Shown one piece after another: positions 60,625-64,000 of a DNA stretch of 64,000 nt. A model generated the notes under the pieces. The model had not been told where the DNA came from. It searched no databases and saw only the letters and a list, made by a program, of their open reading frames with translations. This DNA is from Magnetospirillum gryphiswaldense MSR-1 v2. Lineage in GTDB: Bacteria; Pseudomonadota; Alphaproteobacteria; Rhodospirillales; Magnetospirillaceae. Every line of letters begins with the position of its first letter. Within the stretch, counting starts at the first letter, position 1. The translations under genes and the position numbers were made by a program. Where the stretch lies: NCBI RefSeq assembly GCF_000513295.1, contig NC_023065.1, positions 496,001 to 560,000 on the forward strand, read 5' to 3'.

Positions 60625-61175
60625 GTGCCGACACCGCCCAACACCGCATCCCCGGTGATTTGACCCGCGAGCAATTGCTGGCCCGCATCCTGCGCGTCGA
60701 TCAGGCCGGCGAGTTGGGGGCGGTGCGCATCTATCAGGGTCAACGGGCGGTGCTGGGGCGGGGGCGGCACGGGCCGATTCTGGCCAAGATGGCCCAGCAG
60801 GAACAGCACCACCTGGACACCTTCAGCCGGCTGATCGGCGAACGCGGCGTGCGTCCGACGATTTTTTCGCCCATCTGGCACGTGGCCGGCTTCGCCCTGG
60901 GCGCCGGCACCGCTTTGCTGGGGGAACGCGCCGCCATGGCCTGCACGGTGGCGGTGGAAGAAGCCATCGACGAACATTATGCCGCTCAATACGCCGTCCT
61001 TGGCGATGACGAGGCGGAGTTGAAGGCCACCATCGAGGAATTCCGCCAAGAAGAGTTGGAGCACCGCGATATCGGCTTGGCCAACGAGGCGGAAAAGGCC
61101 CCGGCCTATCCGTTGCTGTCCACCGCCATCAAAAGCGGCTGCAAGCTGGCCATCTGGCTGTCGGAGCGGTTTTAG
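60621..61175 (+). CDS. coq7: Demethoxyubiquinone hydroxylase, COQ7
   Basis: This 184-residue di-iron enzyme has the expected ligands: Glu in QAGELGA, ExxH (EQHH), Glu in VEEAIDEH and ExxH (EELEH). It hydroxylates 2-octaprenyl-3-methyl-6-methoxy-1,4-benzoquinol in ubiquinone synthesis. Its start overlaps the dsbB stop by 4 bases. Both encode proteins linked to the quinone pool, a plausible reason for the coupling. Confidence 0.93.
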   Translation: MSADTAQHRIPGDLTREQLLARILRVDQAGELGAVRIYQGQRAVLGRGRHGPILAKMAQQEQHHLDTFSRLIGERGVRPTIFSPIWHVAGFALGAGTALLGERAAMACTVAVEEAIDEHYAAQYAVLGDDEAELKATIEEFRQEELEHRDIGLANEAEKAPAYPLLSTAIKSGCKLAIWLSERF

Positions 61176-61274
61176 CGTTTCCTCGTTACCCTTTGTTACT
61201 CTTTGCCGCCGTTTGGCCATTTCCCTGACACAATCGGCTTTTAACGTGCCCCGGCATCAAGACCGGAGGCATGA

Positions 61275-61505
61275 ATGACCATCCCCTATCGTTCGCAATA
61301 CCGCAATCCGCTGCGCCGGCATTTGACCATCGGTCTCAGCCGTACGGTGCGGCTGCTGTCGCGTCCGCTGGTACAGTTGGGCGTAGCCGCTTTGGTCACG
61401 CTGGCTGCCACGTTGTGGCTGCACCAGCACACGCCCGAGCAAGGCGGCGGCACGGTTGATTTGCGCGCCTCGGGCGGTTACGTCCAAAGTTACAAGGCTA
61501 GTTAG
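61275..61505 (+). CDS. Small membrane protein, 76 residues
   Basis: A basic N-terminal region (about 1-34) is followed by one hydrophobic helix (about 35-50) and a short tail of polar residues. GGAGG ends 5 bases before this ATG, which is a good fit; a shifted ATG at 61271 in another frame has a worse spacing. No family is recognised. The 3' end overlaps the end of the convergent M48 gene by 8 bases. Confidence 0.55.
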   Translation: MTIPYRSQYRNPLRRHLTIGLSRTVRLLSRPLVQLGVAALVTLAATLWLHQHTPEQGGGTVDLRASGGYVQSYKAS

Positions 61506-62529
61506 GGCAGATATCCTTGAGCGCCTGCCACTGGCTGGCATCCAGGGCGGGGGCGAAGGCTTGGCCCCAGGTGGCGGCCTCCACCGCCTGACGGCGCGCA
61601 TCCAACTCGGGGTGGGTAGACAGCCATTGCGGTATTTCACCGCCCTGATCCGCCAGCTTGGCGAAGAACGACGCCAGCCCCTGGGGCGAAATGCCGGCCT
61701 GATGCAAGATTTCCACCGCCAGCGCATCGGCGCTGCTTTCGTCCTGGCGTGAATAATTGCCGGCCAGGGCCATGCCGCCGATGGTGGCGGCCACCGCTGA
61801 CAGATCGCCGGTGAACAAGGTCACCAGCGCCGCCAGCCCGACCGAGCGGATACCGGCGATCAGCGGGTGGCGTTCGGCCACATGGGCCATTTCATGGGCC
61901 AAAACCCCGGCCACTTCGTCGGCCGTGTCGGCCTGACGCAGCAGGCCGTCGAACACGATGATGGTGCCGCCGGGCAAGGCTACGGCGTTGACCATGGGGT
62001 GCTCGACCACCACCACCCGGCTGGGACGTTGCGGCTCGGGCAGGACCAGCGCCAGTTTCTGTTGCAAGACCGCCAGTGCCGCCATGCCGTCCGGGCGGGT
62101 GCAGGCGCGGTGGTCGTCCTCGATCTCGCGGGCCATGGCCCGGCCCCAGGCGCGCTCGGCCTCGATCGGCACCATATGGGCGGCGGCACTGGCCAGATGC
62201 GGCAGACCCCAAAAGGTCAGGCCCAGGACCAAGGCGGCACCGGCGGCCAGCCCCGCCCACAGCCAGGGCTTGGTCTGGCGTTGGGGCAGCAATGCCGCCA
62301 GATCCTGGCCGTCGGCGATCACCAGACGAGCGGCAGGGAAATCGGCGCAGCGCAACCTGAGCGCCGCGCCGATGGTGTCGCCATCGCGGGCGATGCGGGC
62401 CAGCGGCCAGCGTTCCACCAACGGACTGTCATGGGCGACGATTTCCAGCCCATGGCCGAGCACGCGGATTTCAACCGGGTGATCTTCGGCGGTCTTGCCG
62501 TCGCGGTAGAGGCCGGCCAGCACCCGCAT
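61498..62529 (-). CDS. M48-family metalloprotease
   Basis: This 343-residue protein has an N-terminal cytoplasmic domain (about 1-85), a membrane helix near 88-108 and the zinc site HEMAH (LAHEMAHVAERH) with the third ligand Glu in ESSADALA, as in M48/HtpX-like proteases. The catalytic domain should be periplasmic or membrane-facing. The upstream gene, a DUF898 protein, overlaps the start by one base (TGATG), a pairing seen elsewhere. Its role may be turnover of misfolded membrane proteins; this is inference. Confidence 0.88.
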   Translation of the reverse strand: MRVLAGLYRDGKTAEDHPVEIRVLGHGLEIVAHDSPLVERWPLARIARDGDTIGAALRLRCADFPAARLVIADGQDLAALLPQRQTKPWLWAGLAAGAALVLGLTFWGLPHLASAAAHMVPIEAERAWGRAMAREIEDDHRACTRPDGMAALAVLQQKLALVLPEPQRPSRVVVVEHPMVNAVALPGGTIIVFDGLLRQADTADEVAGVLAHEMAHVAERHPLIAGIRSVGLAALVTLFTGDLSAVAATIGGMALAGNYSRQDESSADALAVEILHQAGISPQGLASFFAKLADQGGEIPQWLSTHPELDARRQAVEAATWGQAFAPALDASQWQALKDICPN

Positions 62530-63596
62530 CAGAATTCGCCGACGCCATCCAATGCCGCCAGCAGCCCTTCGCCGGTGCGCGGGATCGGCTGGGTGCCGGC
62601 GAACAGCCGCGACAGATCGGGCTGGGATTCCATGCTCAGGCACTGGCAGGCGGTGCGCAAGGTACGCATGCTGGCCACCGGGCGCAGGATGCCCAGGGAC
62701 AGCGCCGTGATCAGCGCGTTGCCGACGAACAGCCGCACCAGCCGCCACGCCCCCAACTCGAAGCTGAAACCGATGCCGTCGAAACGGGTATGGGCGGCGA
62801 TCTGCCGCCAATAGGCGGCATTATAGGCGGCCAGCGGCAGGGCGGTGAACACCAGGGTCGAGCCGAACAGCCAGACATAGACCAAGGCCAGCTTGGCGAA
62901 GAATTCGCCCGGCTCCATGGTCTCCGGGTTGGGATAATCCATGAACGCGCCGAGCAGCGCCATGCAGGCGACCACCGGGATGAAGCTGAACCACACCGCA
63001 GAAAAACGCTTGTACAGCGATCCCGAGGTGGCGTCGCAAGTGAAACCCGTATCACCGAAACGGGTGTGGTTCAGCCGGTAGCGTTCGATCTTCACCGACA
63101 TCCACGGCGCCGACCAGCCCAGGGTCAACCCCATCAGCACGATATGGCCCAGGATCAGCAAGGCATAGGTCAGGGCCGAACCGTCCTGGCCGGCGCGCAG
63201 GCCCCGCCACACGGTACGGGTCATCAGATAGCGCCGGGCCCGGTACAGGCCGACACCGATCAGGAAGAACAGGCTGAACTGGGCCAGGGCGAACAGCAAG
63301 GCGCCCAGGGGATTTTCCTCGACCAGCATGAGCTGGGCCACGGTGACCAGGATCATGTAGGGGGTGAAGACCACCAGCATGGCCAGCAGGAAGCCGATGA
63401 ACAATTCACCGCCGCGCCCCACATATTCCAACGGCTCGCCCCATATGGTGGTATGGCCCCACAAATAGGCGCGCACCCGGGTCTTGCCCCAAAATCGCCA
63501 CAAGGACAAAGTTACGATGTTGAGCAAGGCATTGACCACCGACAGGCGGATCACCGCTCCCAATCGGCCATGATGGACAAAGGCGCTTTCGGACAT
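62529..63596 (-). CDS. DUF898/YjgN family membrane protein
   Basis: This 355-residue protein has eight or so hydrophobic helices arranged in repeats, with conserved motifs FWGKTRVRAYLWGHT and LGWSAPWMSVK characteristic of YjgN (DUF898), and a second RFGDTGF repeat element. Its function is unknown. It is the partner of the M48 protease downstream, with a one-base overlap, so the two are probably co-translated. The gene is divergent from msrP. Confidence 0.9.
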   Translation of the reverse strand: MSESAFVHHGRLGAVIRLSVVNALLNIVTLSLWRFWGKTRVRAYLWGHTTIWGEPLEYVGRGGELFIGFLLAMLVVFTPYMILVTVAQLMLVEENPLGALLFALAQFSLFFLIGVGLYRARRYLMTRTVWRGLRAGQDGSALTYALLILGHIVLMGLTLGWSAPWMSVKIERYRLNHTRFGDTGFTCDATSGSLYKRFSAVWFSFIPVVACMALLGAFMDYPNPETMEPGEFFAKLALVYVWLFGSTLVFTALPLAAYNAAYWRQIAAHTRFDGIGFSFELGAWRLVRLFVGNALITALSLGILRPVASMRTLRTACQCLSMESQPDLSRLFAGTQPIPRTGEGLLAALDGVGEF

Positions 63597-63742
63597 GCTG
63601 GCAAACCCCCCCCCGGTTGAATGGGGAAAGTGTCCTTTTAGTCGAGGTCAAAGGCAATCCGCATTTTTTCGGCGCGTAACTTTTTTGCCTCTCGGGGCGA
63701 ACCCATGCTTATGACGACCCCCAGGACAGGACGACCCAAGCC

Positions 63743-64000
63743 ATGCTGATCCGCCCCGCCGCCGATTTACGCGATCATGACGTTACCGATCAGGCACTGT
63801 ATCTGGACCGCCGCCGGTTTCTCGCCCTGGGCGCGGCGGCGGGGACATTGCTGGCGGCGGGGCAGGGGCTGGCCGCCACCAGCGACGACGCGCCGACGCC
63901 GTTCGAGGCGGTGACCACCTACAACAATTACTACGAATTCGGCACTGCCAAGGAAGACCCGGCGGTAACCGCGCCGTCGCGCCTGAAGCTGGCACCGTGG
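63743..64000 (+). CDS. msrP: MsrP, protein-methionine-sulfoxide reductase catalytic subunit (3' end outside the window)
   Basis: The first 86 residues are seen: a twin-arginine signal (RRRFLALG) and hydrophobic core to LAAT, then the conserved segment [18 protein letters not shown], which begins the molybdopterin domain of MsrP/YedY. The molybdenum-cofactor cysteine lies beyond the window. With its haem partner MsrQ it repairs oxidised methionine in periplasmic proteins. Confidence 0.93.
   Translation, partial: MLIRPAADLRDHDVTDQALYLDRRRFLALGAAAGTLLAAGQGLAATSDDAPTPFEAVTTYNNYYEFGTAKEDPAVTAPSRLKLAPW

Noticed and set aside
1-64000. tRNA, rRNA, CRISPR arrays, prophage genes and magnetosome genes
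   Set aside because: I looked for tRNA-like cloverleafs, rRNA stretches, regularly spaced repeats, phage structural genes and mam/mms genes by eye and saw none. A computed scan (tRNAscan-SE type) could find a missed tRNA.

Overview
The window looks like chromosomal DNA of a high-GC alphaproteobacterium of the Rhodospirillales, most like Magnetospirillum and its relatives. This is inferred from gene content, not from a database match. The pointers are GapR, a second short-type GltX, PrkA-YeaH-SpoVR, an Anbu proteasome-like operon, YgfZ, Coq7, many PAS-rich histidine kinases and an MCP fused to bacteriohemerythrin. No rRNA, tRNA, CRISPR array, prophage or magnetosome gene was seen. Both ends cut genes: an N-formylglutamate amidohydrolase on the left and msrP on the right.

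1-9.5 kb is mostly signalling: two single-domain receivers, gapR, a Cache-PAS histidine kinase, folB and folK, then a GAF-PAS hybrid kinase with a LuxR-type regulator, a small exported protein and a 145-base nested inverted repeat. 9-11.2 kb holds a cell-wall pair, an LdtD-like L,D-transpeptidase followed by a MepK/YcbK-like endopeptidase. 11.3-17.4 kb is assimilatory sulfur metabolism: a rhodanese divergent from cysI-cysH-cysD-cysNC, closed by a strong terminator. 17.5-21 kb has a soluble PAS kinase, glutathione reductase and a decayed MNT/HEPN toxin-antitoxin pair.

21-25.2 kb carries a radical SAM gene and the Anbu cluster (ATP-grasp, alpha-E, Anbu). 25.2-27.5 kb has a predicted outer-membrane protein and a SAF-domain oxidoreductase. 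27.7-34.2 kb is the PrkA-YeaH-SpoVR stress module followed by a GNAT acetyltransferase and two tandem SET-domain genes. These converge on a 1023-residue transporter-HEAT-cyclic-nucleotide-binding fusion. 37.5-41.7 kb is gltX-cysS plus a large membrane protein. 41.6-44.5 kb has a NicO metal exporter, DUF1007, metC and a 35-residue membrane peptide; a Zur-like box lies just upstream of the NicO gene.

44.5-50.6 kb has a membrane-anchored ParA-like ATPase overlapping radC, the MCP-hemerythrin sensor, a complete IS630-type element inserted just upstream of that MCP, and a winged-helix-like protein. 50.7-56.7 kb runs leftward: a membrane protein, a dihydroorotase-like amidohydrolase, an asparagine synthase and two glycosyltransferases. 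56.8-64 kb has ygfZ, a PAS diguanylate cyclase, meaB, dsbB-coq7, a small membrane protein, an M48 protease with its DUF898 partner, and the start of msrP. Genes are tightly packed with many 1-8 base overlaps, so most clusters named here are probably operons. The least ordinary items are the NTT-like/HEAT/CNB fusion, the tandem SET genes beside PrkA, the anchored ParA with RadC, the amidohydrolase with Gln replacing a metal-ligand His, and the IS630 inserted into a palindrome upstream of the MCP.
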